Both the position numbers and the translations under genes were made by a program. From positions 7,626,001 through 7,690,000 of the forward strand of contig CM066287.1 in the NCBI GenBank assembly GCA_033816765.1: a stretch of DNA of 64,000 bases, given 5' to 3'. Shown in pieces: positions 28,478-39,900 of this stretch (positions are counted from its first letter, which is position 1; each line of letters opens with the position of its first letter). The notes beneath the pieces were generated by a model. It did no database searches, was not told the DNA's origin, and saw only the letters and a program-made list of their open reading frames with translations. This DNA is from Nothopassalora personata (Eukaryota > Ascomycota > Dothideomycetes > Mycosphaerellales > Mycosphaerellaceae).

Positions 28478-30540
28478 GCTTTAGACGCCCTCTACGATAG
28501 GGGACCGATAGAGTAAACGGGAAACACCCGCCCCTAGTAAAGTAAGTAGAGCCTAACGACCTTAGACCGCGAACGATGCTATTAATGCCTTAGCTACTTA
28601 TATAGGTAACGACACCCTTAAGGTTAGTAAGCTAGAATACTACTATAGCGACCGAGACAAGTTCGACACTTAGGTCTCTTAGATAGATATATACTTCTTA
28701 TTTAACTCTATACCTAAGAACCTTAAGCCCGTCTTTACTACTACCTTCTTAAGAGGACGAGTATAGTATTAGGTTAAACTATTCCTTAGGAAATACCTAG
28801 ACAGTAACGGAGAAGACAATGCCGACGGAATCTTTAGGTTATATAACTATCTTAAGCATGCTATAAAGAGCGTCTTTAGTGTCTCTAATAAGATTGCTAC
28901 TGCCGTTCGTGTTATTTAGTATTTAACCTAGAAGACATCTACTACCGAATATGCTGCTAAATTCTAGGAATACGCGTAACTTACCGATTAGGACGACGAA
29001 GCACTTTAAGTTATATACCGAAGAGGACTAAAGGAGTATGTTAAGGACGAGTTAATAAGGGACGGTCGGAAGATCGATAGCTTAGGCGACCTCGTTAGAG
29101 TTACGATTGATCTTAACGATAAGCTCTACGAGAGAGCTATAGAACAACGATACGACTCTAAGGTATCCGGAAAGGCTAGATACACACTAGGCTACGATAA
29201 CCGTAATAGAGGCTTCTACGACAACTATAACAATAAGCCTAGGGACAAACCGTACTACGGTCTATAGCTAATAGAACTCGACGTTACCGAGAAAGGTCGT
29301 AAGATTAGGAACAGTAACGGGAATAGAGCATCCCGGAGTTCGAAAGAAACACGAACTTACTATAGATATAGTAAACCTAGCTACCTAGTAAGGGACTACC
29401 GCGGTAAGAATATAGTGCGCCGCGAACAGTTTAACATAATGCAACCTCGAACTAGTAAATCTAAGAGTAGCGTTAGATCTCGAGGAGATACCGACTATAC
29501 TCGGAGAGTAGGGGAGAGAGCTAGTAATAGAAGTACGACGCCTCTCCTAGACCCCTTAGAAGGACGAGGAGAATACTATAGGTAGTAAATAGTAGTTATT
29601 CCATTTAATACGAAGAACTAACTACGATAGTTTAATATAATAGTACAAAGAGTCGACTACGAGATCGAATCCGAATCTCGAAATAGTTATAGAAGCCTTT
29701 ATTAGCGATTCTATTACTAAGACTCGTGTTAGGTTTACTACGCCGCGAAATTAGGCGTAGGGTATTAGCCTTAACAACTAAGAGGAACCCTATGAGCGAC
29801 GTATAGGCAAAACGCTACGCTCCGAGAAGTAGACATCGACGAATCCTACTTTAATAACAATAAAAGCGACAAAGAAAACTAAGACCTAGAATAGAACGGA
29901 TTATAGTTACCGGAACTATAGGAAGAAAGTTAAGAAACCACCGGGCTAGATACTATCGAAGAAGATTAGGATCCGGAAGAATTAAGCGAAGAAGATTCCT
30001 CCGAAGGAGAAGAGAGCGATACTAACGACGATAATAAACAACTAACCTTTACGATCAATATACCTAAGAAATTATATAACATAATTATACACCTATAAAG
30101 AAGGCACGAGGAATTCCTACCTAAGATAGGCGAACAAAGGATGCTATACTCTATTAACTTTAATAAGACACTCGACACCCTACGAGGCATAGCCTAGGGA
30201 TATCTACTTATAGAAACGACCGAGAATCTAGTAACCGCTATTATAGAACGACTACCGATAGGGAGCCGAATAATAGGAACCGGATATCTTATACCGTTAG
30301 GAACATTTGTATCGAATAAATTACGTAACGTAGTGTAACACGCACGCGCACTCTACTTAGAAACGTAGAAGATCTAGGAACATTACCGTATGTAGGTGTA
30401 GATATAGAAAGGCTCGCGCTAGGTTTAAGCGGAGGCCTCGAGACACGAAGCACGACGTTCTATATACGAATAGGGAAAAGGATTAACTCCCTAGGAATAA
30501 GCGACCGAAGGGAGTTATATAACATAGAAAAGGCTTAAGC
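28478..30540 (+). pseudogene. B2 gag, RIP-killed
   Basis: A capsid-like region, then a zinc knuckle at about 29357-29407 read as YYRYSKPSYLVRDYRG. The pattern is CX2CX4HX4C with all four ligands changed to Tyr, which is exactly what TGY to TAY and CAY to TAY give. An acidic C-terminal part follows (29960-30070). Stops throughout. Confidence 0.85.
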
Positions 30541-33500
30541 ATTACTAACGATAATAGTGTTTCGAACTAAGATTATCGTTAACGGGCACAAGATAGATGC
30601 TATAATAGATTCCGGAGTAAGCGGGAACTTTACCTCCGAATTATTTATTACAAGACATAGGATCGCTACCTATAAGAAGAAAGAGGGTTATAAATTAATC
30701 GCGGTAGACAGATTATCCTTACCTAGTGTAGAGCGCGAGACGATACCGCTACTACTTACTATCTAACGGCACTACGAGGAGATTATCTTAGATGTTACTA
30801 ATATAGCTAGTTATAACATCGTACTAGGTATACCTTAGTTAAGAAAGCACAATCTAGTAATCGACTAGAGAAGAGGAGTACTTACATTTAGGGAATGCGA
30901 CTACGTTATCGACATTTAGCCTACGTAGCGGTAGCGTTCGCTAGTAGATAAGGCAAAGATACAGCTAAATAGGATATAGCTTACGCCGAATAGAAGGATA
31001 AAAGAACTACCTTCGACCGGGATAGACACTAGCGTAGGGCCGCCGGGTTACGAAGTTACTAGTAGTAATAGAAGTAACGCACTATTGAAGCATACTAACA
31101 TCTTAGAGTTAAGTATTCCTAAAGAGTATCGTAAGTGGTCGCGACTCTTTAAAGAGGAAAGAGGTAAGGATGCCTTACCTAAGCACTGACTATAGGATCA
31201 TAAGATAAACATTTAGCTAGGGAAAGAGCCTCTATAGGGACCCCTATATTAAATGTCTAAGAAAGAGCTATAGACCCTACGAGAATAGCTAAAGGAGAAG
31301 CTAGCTAAAGAATAGATAAGAAGATCTACCTTAAGTGTAGGAACTCTATATATGTTCGTTCTAAAAGTAAACGGGAAGTTGCGACTCGTATAAGACTATA
31401 GAAAGTTAAACGAGATTACGATTAAGAACCGATACCCGCTACCTAACATCGAAGAAGTATAAGATAGATTAACCGGATTAGACTAGTACACGAAGATTAA
31501 CCTACGAGATGCCTTCTACGCTATACGGATAGTAGAAGGAGAAGAATAGAAAACCGCTTTTAGAACAAGATACGGACTTTACGAATTCTTAGTTATGCTA
31601 ATAGGATTGACTAACGCACCCGCATCCTATTAGGACCTTGTTAACGAAACACTTAGAGACCTACTCGACGTATGCGTTATCGCTTATATAGACGACATAT
31701 TAGTCTACACGAAAGGATCCCTTTAGAATTACATAAAGTAAGTCTAGGACGTATTCGAACGACTTACGCGTTTAGGATTTAAGACAGCACCCGAGAAATG
31801 CGAATTCTATAAGAAGGAAGTTAAATTCTTAGGCTTCATTATTAGTACTATAGGGATAACGATCGACCCTATAAAGACATAGTCAATTAGAGAATAGCTA
31901 GAACTAAAAACAGTTAAGGACGTACAATTATTCCTTAGACTAGCGAACTACAACCGGAAATTCATTAAGGATTACGTAAAGACAGCAGTACTAATAACGA
32001 TGCTTACGAGAAAAGACGTTACCTAGAAATAGGAAAAGGAACAGATTAAAGCGTTTAAGAAACTTAAGGAACAGTATGCTTTAGCCCCTACGCTTCGACT
32101 ATTCGATAGTAGTAAGGAAGTCTATATCGAGACCGATACGTCTAATATAGCAATAGGCGCGTATCTAACATAAACACACGATAGGTAGAGACACCTAGTA
32201 GCCTATTATTCCCGGAAAATGACTATAGCGGAATAGAACTACGACATCTATAATAAAGAGCTTCTAGCTATTGTTACTGCTATATAGCATTAGAGAGTAT
32301 ATGTCGAGGGCCTACCGAAGTTAACGATTCTTTCTAACTATAAGAATCTTACGTACTTCATAACGACGAAAGAACTTACCCGAAGGCAAGCCCGCTAGTT
32401 GGAGCTACTAGGGCAATACAAGTTCGAAATTAAATATACTCTAGGAAGAGAGAACGGCCGCGCCGACGCGCTAAGTCGAAGAAGCGGCTACATAGAAGGA
32501 AAAGAACAAGTGCAACATAAAATATTAAAGATAAACCCCGACGGAAGTCTTAGCGCTAATATAAGAGAATTTAACAACATCGTACGGATATTAGGCAATA
32601 AGGACGAACAATTCCCTATATCGTAAGGAAAATACTAGGTACTAAAGGATCGAGAAGAAGAATGTATACGACAACATTACGACGGACTAACTTATAGACA
32701 CCCTAGAACTTTAAAGACAATAGACCTAATATAACGCAGTTTCTTATTCCTATAGATAAGACTTAAGGTGTTACGCTATATTAAACAATACGTACACTGC
32801 TAACGAAACAAGGCTACGAGACATGTAAAATACGGTTACCTACAGTTTAGGACACTACCGACGAGACCATAGGACGAAGTTATAATAGACTTTATTACGA
32901 AACTCCTACCGTTAAGAGACTAAGTTACGAAATAACTATACGACATAATACTAGTTATAGTTAATAGACTTACAAAATACGTATACTTCATTCCTATATT
33001 AGAGACATATAATGTAGAGCAGCTCGGATACCTTGTACTAGATAGACTTATCCGATACTACGGATTCCCTTAAACGTTCATAACGGATAGAGATAAGCTA
33101 TTTACATCGAACTGCTAGAAAACGCTTATAGGAACAATTAGAATAAGACATAAGCTATTAATAGCATATTATCTAGAAATAGACGGATAAACAGAGAGGA
33201 TAAATTAAACACTCGAGCAATACCTACGACACTACATTAACTACGCGTAAGACAACTAGGTTTTATTACTGCTAATAGCGCAGATTGCACTAAACAACTA
33301 CAAATCGGAGACAACTTTAACGACACCGTTCTATACGAACTTTAGTAAAGATCCTAACCTATTTAGAACACCTAGATCTTACCTACAAGCCGAAAGAGCA
33401 ATCGTAACGACGAATACTCTTAAGGAAGTATATAAAGAAATACGTAAGGCGATCGAAGATATATAATAAAAATTGTCTCAATAACGGTAAGACACGAGAA

Positions 33501-33960
33501 AAATAGCACCTCTACTAAAAGAGGGGGATAAGGTCTATCTCCTTATAAAAAACTTAAAAAATAAGAAGATAGACTAAGAAACTAGATTACATTAAGGTTA
33601 GACTATTTTTTATCGAGAAAGTTATAGGACTACTTAACTACCGCCTATAGCTACTACCCGACGCTGAAATCTACCTAGTCTTCTATATCTCTAAGTTAGA
33701 ACCCGTAGACGCCAAAACACCCTACTAGGAAAGCTTCCATTTCGAGCTAGAAGTAGAAAACGAATTTAAAGTCGAAAAAATCCTAGATAAGAAAGGTTAG
33801 CGATACCTTATTAAATAGAAAGGATACGACGAATTAGAAAATACCTAGGAACTAGAAAGAAACCTTAAGAACTGCCGGCTACTTCTAATAAAGTATTTCT
33901 AGCACCGGAAGAACCTCGAAGAGAAGGAGGACTATACAACTAGAAATCGGAGGAAACATT
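30541..33960 (+). pseudogene. B2 pol (PR-RT-RH-IN-chromodomain), RIP-killed
   Basis: Protease: the surviving frame 30557-30766 reads AIIDSGVSGNFTSELF, with the DSG motif intact. RT at about 31320-31900 with LPNIEE and YIDDILVYT (about 31684). RNase H at about 32100-32480, where 32399-32626 is open and includes ALSRRSGY. Integrase at about 32690-33460, then a chromodomain near 33750-33870 with KGYDELENT. Interruptions are nearly all TAG/TAA. Confidence 0.9.
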
Positions 33961-33984
33961 ATAACCTTAGTCGACTAAAAGATT

Positions 33985-34425
33985 CTAAGTGTTAGGAGCT
34001 AGGTGGAAGTCCGCTAACTCCTCCTACTCTAGCTCTAATAGGTTCGCTAACTCTACGGTAATGGCCTCGTTAGCTCTCTAATCCACGAGCTCTATCTACC
34101 TACGTAACCGTTCTTCCTTTATATACGTAGTATTTAGGGCCTCACGAGCACGCTCTTAAGCCTCGCGAGCTTCCTTTATCTACCGCTGCAATTTCTTCTT
34201 TTTACTAATAAGGCGATCGAACTCGGAACGCGATACCTTTATATTATAACGGATGTTTCGACGAACACACTTATTACACCGCCCCGATAACACGTGCACC
34301 TTATACACCCGCGAATACGCCCGACAGTTAGAATAGGACCGTACTATTATTTCTCTAAAGTTATCGATAGTTTCCGCTAACTTAAGACGACGAGAGGTAC
34401 TCAAGGAAGAAGGAGCCTTTAGCAT
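33985..34425 (-). pseudogene. Antisense ORF of B2: Cys-rich zinc module plus coiled coil
   Basis: The frame runs from an ATG at 34425 to a TAG at 33985 (146 residues), interrupted only by TAG/TAA that RIP explains; 34425-34180 is still open. It reads SYSNCRAYSRVYKVHVLSGR, then CNKCVRR and RYN. That is C-x2-C, C, C-x2-C, C with three Cys turned to Tyr. The stretch SEFDRLISKKKKLQR and about 60 residues of Glu/Arg/Leu heptads follow, a likely coiled coil, then ELADFHLAPNT. It lies between chromodomain and 3' LTR, opposite to pol, and the same design is found in B1 and D. Function unknown; a nucleic-acid-binding or regulatory role is a guess. Confidence 0.7.
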
Positions 34426-34519
34426 ATTAAGGAAGATATAAATAAGAACACTAAACGAAGGGACAAGGCGGCAGGACTATAACCTAAGCTCGTAGTAAGC
34501 TAAGCTAAGAGGGGGATAG

Positions 34520-34982
34520 TATTACGGGTTAGATTAAGCTAATGCTTAGCGACTAATTAGAGCCTCTACAGTTAAGTAGGCGTAACTACAGCCGGAAAAG
34601 CGCAGCTACCGTAGAGTAATCTATTGCTCTATATAATCTATAAAACAGATTAATAGATTAGAATAGAGTACGACACTAATTAATCTGTTACTCTATATAA
34701 TCTATAAAGCAGATTAACCGATTAGAGTAGATTAATAATAATTTCCTTTATATTTAGGAACGCTAAGAATCCCTTATAGCTTCGAGGCATTTAACTCACT
34801 GTTTAATATTACTGTTTAGAATACACTATAACCTAACCTCTACCTTACTACTACTTAGTCTTTACAAGACAAGACAGCTACTGCTTTATTACTCTCCCTC
34901 AACTTCTTATCGGCCCGAGAATAAACCCGATTAAGCTTGTCTTCTTAACTTGTAATATCATTAGGTTATACTAAACCTAACA
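34520..34982 (+). repeat. 3' LTR of B2 (463 bp)
   Basis: Same length as the 5' LTR. Differences are RIP-type, for example TGTTACGGGTC against TATTACGGGTT. Ends CCTAACA; TAAGC follows. Confidence 0.95.
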
Positions 34983-35424
34983 TAAGCGTAGCCTTTCTAG
35001 ACGTTAAAGGAGCCTTTAACTACGTAGTAAAGAATCGTCTCCTAAGAATACTAATTTAGCTATAACACCCCTACTTAGTTATAAGGTAGACTAAGTCCTT
35101 TCTAGAAGAACGGAGGATTTAACTATACTTCGACGGATAAGTAGAAGAGACTACGGACGTCGAGACCGTCGTACCGTAAGGTAGTCTAATCTCGCTAATT
35201 TTATTTCTTATATATATAAGGGACCTATTTACGAATATTAAGGCTATAACTCCCTTATCCTATATCGACGATATTAGGCTACTAGTAGCTTCGACTAGCC
35301 TTAAGAAGAACGTAAAGATCCTCGAGAAAGAGGTTAAACTCTTAACGAAGAAAGGTGCTAAGTAAGCGATAGTTCGATCTCGCTAAAACCGAGCTCCTAT
35401 ACTCTATAAAAGGTAAAGAATACG
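34983..35424 (+). pseudogene. LINE RT, middle part (YIDD motif)
   Basis: Continues the LINE RT after B2: AFLDVKGAFNYV, a GSLISLILFLIYI segment and YIDDIRLLVAS (catalytic block, about 35264-35296). Cut at 35424 by element D. Confidence 0.8.
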
Positions 35425-35784
35425 TGTTATGTCTCGTTCTAGGGCTAGTCTCAAAGTAGAGATAAGTTAAGTTACGTAGCGGTATTCTTTAGAGAGGCTA
35501 AAGTAAGCTAAGCGAAGATGAATAATTAGAATAAGAGTTGTATTCCAATTAGTAAGATAGTAACATAAGTTAAACGCATTAGAACTATAAGGGTCTCTAG
35601 CGTTCCTAAATATAAAGGAGATTCGTAGATCTCGGTAATTAGTCTAATTATTCTAAGTATGAGCAGTCTAATTAGTCTAAGCATAAGTAGTCTAATCGCT
35701 TCAAGTCTAAGCGCTTAGGTAGGATAAGTCACGTGTTCATCCTATCGTTATAATTCTAGGGTCCCTAGGAATCATTCCGTAACA
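35425..35784 (-). repeat. 3' LTR of D (360 bp)
   Basis: Plus-strand start TGTTATGTCTCGTTCTAGGG, end ATCATTCCGTAACA. Shares a block of about 60 bp (ACTATAAGGG ... CGTTCCTAAATATAAAGGAG) with B1 and B2. U3 holds four or more copies of AGTCTAAT/AGTCTAAG. Confidence 0.93.
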
Positions 35785-35857
35785 CTATCCCCTTCTTAGC
35801 CTAGCTTCGTCCCGAAGCTTCTTAAGTCGTCATTATTTCTTATAGTAATAGTTAACT

Positions 35858-36397
35858 ATGTCTTCTTCCTCCTATAAACGCCGTTAACGACTTACTTAGG
35901 ATACTAAAGTTTCTAGTATCGAAATAGCTCCATACACGAATTGTTAGAAGTCTCAATCCTTAGGCGTAGTAGTAAAGTGTATCGTAGGTTCTCGGTCTAG
36001 GAAGTGTTCGGCCTATATTCGAAAAGGCTATAAGGATTGCGATGTGCGTCTTTCTCGTCCGGAGTAGGAACGTCTTCGCGATTCGCGCGATAATCTTAAG
36101 CTAGAACTTAAGAGGATTAAAGAGGAGGAGGTGCGGCTAAAGATACGTAAGATCCGTCTTCGGAAACAGCTACGATTAGCTAAGCGTCGTACCGACGATA
36201 CCGTCGCTAAGGAGTTAGAGGAGCTCGAGGAGGAAGAGGCGCGCGAGGAGCTAGCGTCTCTTAAGCGGGCGTCGGGGGTAGAGGTGTCGCCTTCGCTAGT
36301 TTCTTTCTCGGATATCCTAGAGATACCCGTAAACGACTAGGCGGCGCTTTCTAGAGCGGAGCCTTAGGGCGAGTCCCTAGGGGTAGAGACTTATTAG
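35858..36397 (+). pseudogene. Antisense ORF of D: Cys-rich zinc module plus coiled coil
   Basis: From an ATG at 35858 (MSSSSYKRR) the frame can be followed for 180 codons to a TAG at 36395, with few RIP stops; 36131-36340 is open. It reads PYTNC, VVVKCIVGSRSRKCSAYIRK and GYKDCD, then RLSRPE-ERLRD and a long Lys/Glu/Leu coiled coil (KRIKEEEVRLKIRKIRLRKQ, EELEEEEAREELASLK). Order and spacing match B2's antisense ORF, including Ser-x-x-Glu-x-x-Arg-Leu after the last Cys. It sits on the strand opposite gag-pol. Function unknown. Confidence 0.7.
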
Positions 36398-36436
36398 GGT
36401 ATTTATTCGTAAGTTATGTCCCTATTCTTATTAATC

Positions 36437-36510
36437 GGCTAGGTAGCTTAGTAGTAGAGCGTAAGCTATCTATACTCTTAAGGTTGTAGGTTCGATTTCT
36501 ACCCTAGTTG
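36437..36510 (+). tRNA. tRNA-like sequence inside D (probably decayed)
   Basis: 74 nt. The acceptor pairs GGCTAGG with CCTAGTT at all 7 positions, counting two G-T pairs that RIP C-to-T changes would create. D arm GCTT/GAGC with 7-nt loop; T arm GTAGG/TCTAC with loop TTCGATT. A box and B box are present. The anticodon arm is poor (TAAG/CTTA with a large loop), so no anticodon can be called. It starts 40 bp after the antisense ORF, same strand, as in B1. Confidence 0.55.
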
Positions 36511-36589
36511 CTCGTCGGCCGAGAGATCGATTATCGTTAGTTATATTAGCGGACCCATTTTTAGTATTGTCGGATCTTTTGCTAATAGT

Positions 36590-39500
36590 TTCGTAGGTTT
36601 TGTTTTAGCTCCTAGGTATTTTCTAATTCGTCGTATCCTTTCTACTTAACAAGGTATCGCTAACCTTTCTTATCTAGGATTTTTTCGACTTTAAATTCGT
36701 TTTCTACTTCTAGCTCGAAATGGAAGCTCTCCTAGTAGGGTGTTTTAGCGTCTACGGGTTCTAACTTAGAGATATAGAAGACTAAATAGATTTCTGCGTC
36801 TAGTAGTAGTTATAGGCGGTAATTAACTAGTCCTATAACTTTATCGATAGAAAATAGTCCGACCTTAACGTAATCTAGTTTCTTAGTCTATCTTCTTATT
36901 CTTAAGTTTTTTTATAAGGAGATAGACCTTATCCCCCTCTTTTAGTAGAGGTGCTATTTTTCTTATGTCCTACCGTTATTAAGACAGTTTTTATTATATA
37001 TCTTCGATCGCCTTACGTGTTTCTTTATGCACTTCCTTAAGAGTATCCGTCGTTACGATTGCTCTTTCGGCTTATAGGTAAGATCTAGGTGTTCTAAATA
37101 GGTTAGGATCTTTACTAAAGTTCGTATAGAATAGTATCGTTAAAGTTGTCTCCGATTTATAGTTGTTTAGTACAATCTACGCTATTAGCAGTAATAAAAC
37201 CTAGTTATCTTATATATAGTTAATGTAGTGTCGTAGGTATTGTTCTAGCGTTTAATTTATCCTTTCGGTTTGTCCGTCTATCTCTAGATAATATGCTATT
37301 AATAGCTTATGTTTAATTCCGATCGTTCCTATAAGCGTCTTCTAGTAGTTCGATGTAAATAGCTTATCTCTATCCGTTATAAACGCTCAAGGGAATCCGT
37401 AGTATTAGATAAGTCTATCTAGTACGAGGTATCCGAGCTGCTCTACATTGTATGTTTCTAATGCAGGAATGAAGTATACGTATTTTATAAGTCTATTAAC
37501 TATAACTAGTATTATGTCGTATAGTTGTTTCGTAACTTAGTCTCTTAACGGTAGGAGCTTCGTAATAAAGTCTATTATAACTTCGTCCTATGGTTTCGTC
37601 GGTAGTATCCTAAACTGTAGGTAACCGTATTTTGCATGTCTCGTAGCCTTGTTTTACTAGTAGTGTACGTACTGTTTAATGTAGCGTAACACTTGAAGTC
37701 TTATCTATAGGAATAAGAAACTGCGTTATATTAGGTCTATTGTCTTTAAAGTTCTAGGGTATCTATAAGTTAGTCCGTCGTAATGTTGTCGTATACATTC
37801 CTCTTCTCGATCCTTTAGTACCTAGTATTTTCCTTGCGATATAGGGAATTGTTCGTCCCTATCGCCTAATATCCGTACGATGTTGTTAAATTCTCTTATA
37901 TTAGCGCTAAGACTTCCGTCGGGGTTTGTCTTTAGTACTTTATGTTACACTAGTTCTTTTTCTTCTATATAGTCGCTTCTTCGGCTTAGCGTGTCGGCGC
38001 GGCCGTTCTCTCGTCCTAGAGTATATTTAATTTTAAACTTATACTATCCTAGCAGCTCCGACTAGCGGGCTTACCTTCGGGTAAGTTCTTTCGTCGTCGT
38101 GAAGTACGTAAGATTCTTATAGTTAGAAAGAATCGTTAACTTCGGTAGGCCCTCGATATATACTCTCTAATGTTATATAGTAGTAACAATGGCTAGAAGC
38201 TCTTTATTATAGATGTCGTAGTTCTATTCCGCTATAGTCATTTCCCGGGAGTAATAGGCTACTAGGTGTCTCTACCTATCGTGTATCTACGTTAGACACG
38301 CGCCTATTACTATATTAGACGTATCGGTCTCGATGTAGACTTCCTTACTACTATCGAATAGTCGAAGCGTAGGGGCTAAAGCGTATTGTTCCTTAAGTTT
38401 CTTAAATGCTTTAATCTATTCCTTTCCCTATTTCTAAGTAACGTCTTTCCTCGTAAGCATCGTTATTAGTGCTACTGTCCTTACGTAGTCCTTAATGAAT
38501 TTCCGGTTATAGTTCGCTAGTCTAAGGAATAATTGTACGTCCTTAACTGTTTTTAGTTCTAGCTATTCTCTAATTAACTATGTTTTCGTAGGGTCGATTA
38601 TTATTCCTATAGTGCTAATAATAAAGCCTAAGAATTTAACTTCTTTCTTATAGAATTCGCATTTCTCGGGTGCTGTCTTAAATCCTAAACGCGTAAGTCG
38701 TTCGAATACGTCCTAGACTTACTTTATGTAATTCTAAAGGGATCCTTTCGTATAGACTAGTATGTCGTCTATATAGGCGATAACGCATACGTCGAGTAGG
38801 TCTCTTAAGTGTTTCGTTAACAAGGTCCTAGCAGGATGCGGGTGCGTTAGTTAATCCTATTAGCATAACTAAGAATTCGTAGAGTCCGTATCTTATTCTA
38901 AAAGCGGTTTTCTATTCTTCTCCTTCTACTATTCGTATAGCGTAGAAGGCATCTCGTAGGTTAATCTTCGTGTACTAGTCCGATCCGGTTAATCTATCTT
39001 ATGCTTCTTCGATGTTAGGTAGCGGGTATTGGTTCTTAATCGTAATCTCGTTTAACTTCCTATAGTCTTATACGAGTCGTAACTTCCCGTTTGCTTTTAG
39101 AACGAACATGTATAGAGTTCCTACACTTAAGGTGGATCTTCTTATCTATCCTTTAGCTAGCTTCTCCTTTAGCTATTCTCGTAGGGTCTATAGCTCTTTC
39201 TTAGACATTTAATATAGGGGTCCCTATAGAGGCTCTTTCCCTAGCTGAATGTTAATCTTGTAATCCTATAGGCGGTGCTTAGGTAAGGCGGTTTTGCCTC
39301 TCTCCTCTTTAAAGAGTCGCGACCACTTACGATACTCCTTAGGAATACTTAACTCTAAGATGTTAGTATTCTTCGATAGTGCGTTACTTCTATTACTTCT
39401 AGTAACTTCGTAACCCGGCGGCCCTACGCTAGTGTCTATCCCGGTCGAAGGTGGTTCTTCTATCCTTCTATTCGGCGTAAGCTTAAATGCGTTAAGCTAT

Positions 39501-39900
39501 TTCCTTACCTTATCTACTATCGTCCGCTATCGATACGTAGGCTAAATGTCGATAACGCAGTCGTATTCCCTAAATGTAAGTACTCCTCTTCTCTAGTCGA
39601 TTACTAGATTATGCTTTCTTAACTAAGGCATACCTAATACTATGTTATAACTGGCTATATTAGTAACATCTAAGGTAATATTCTCGTAGTGCTATTAGAT
39701 AGCTAGTAGCAATAGTGTCGTCTCCTATTCTACGCTAGGTAACGATAATCCGTTTACCGCGATTAACTCGTAACTCCATTTCTTCTTTAGGGTAGCAAAC
39801 CCGTTTCTTCTTACGAAAGACTCGGAGATGAAATTCCCCGCTACTCCTAAGTCGATTATAATACTAGTCTTATGTCCGTTAACGATTGCTTATGTCTAGA
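36590..39900 (-). pseudogene. D pol (PR-RT-RH-IN-chromodomain), RIP-killed
   Basis: From right to left: protease near 39880-39600, RT about 39160-38600 (a rightward mirror of B2's IDDILVYT lies near 38770), RNase H about 38430-38000, integrase about 37800-37000, chromodomain about 36720-36600 (RYLVK, KGYDELENT). Strong similarity to B1 pol at 4400-7770. TAG/TAA stops throughout. Confidence 0.87.

Larger units (their letters stand above)
28015..34982 (+). mobile_element. Ty3/gypsy element B2 (complete length, RIP-degraded)
   Basis: 6968 bp, 463-bp LTRs, target duplication TAAGC at 28010-28014 and 34983-34987. Gag, protease, RT, RNase H, integrase and chromodomain in order, all with RIP stops, and an antisense ORF before the 3' LTR. 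Internal sequence matches B1, but the U3 half of the LTR is unrelated to B1's. Confidence 0.95.

Noticed and set aside
33950..34010. A tRNA-like sequence in B2 matching those of B1 and D
   Set aside because: No A or B box or cloverleaf is found on either strand between the B2 chromodomain and the antisense ORF.
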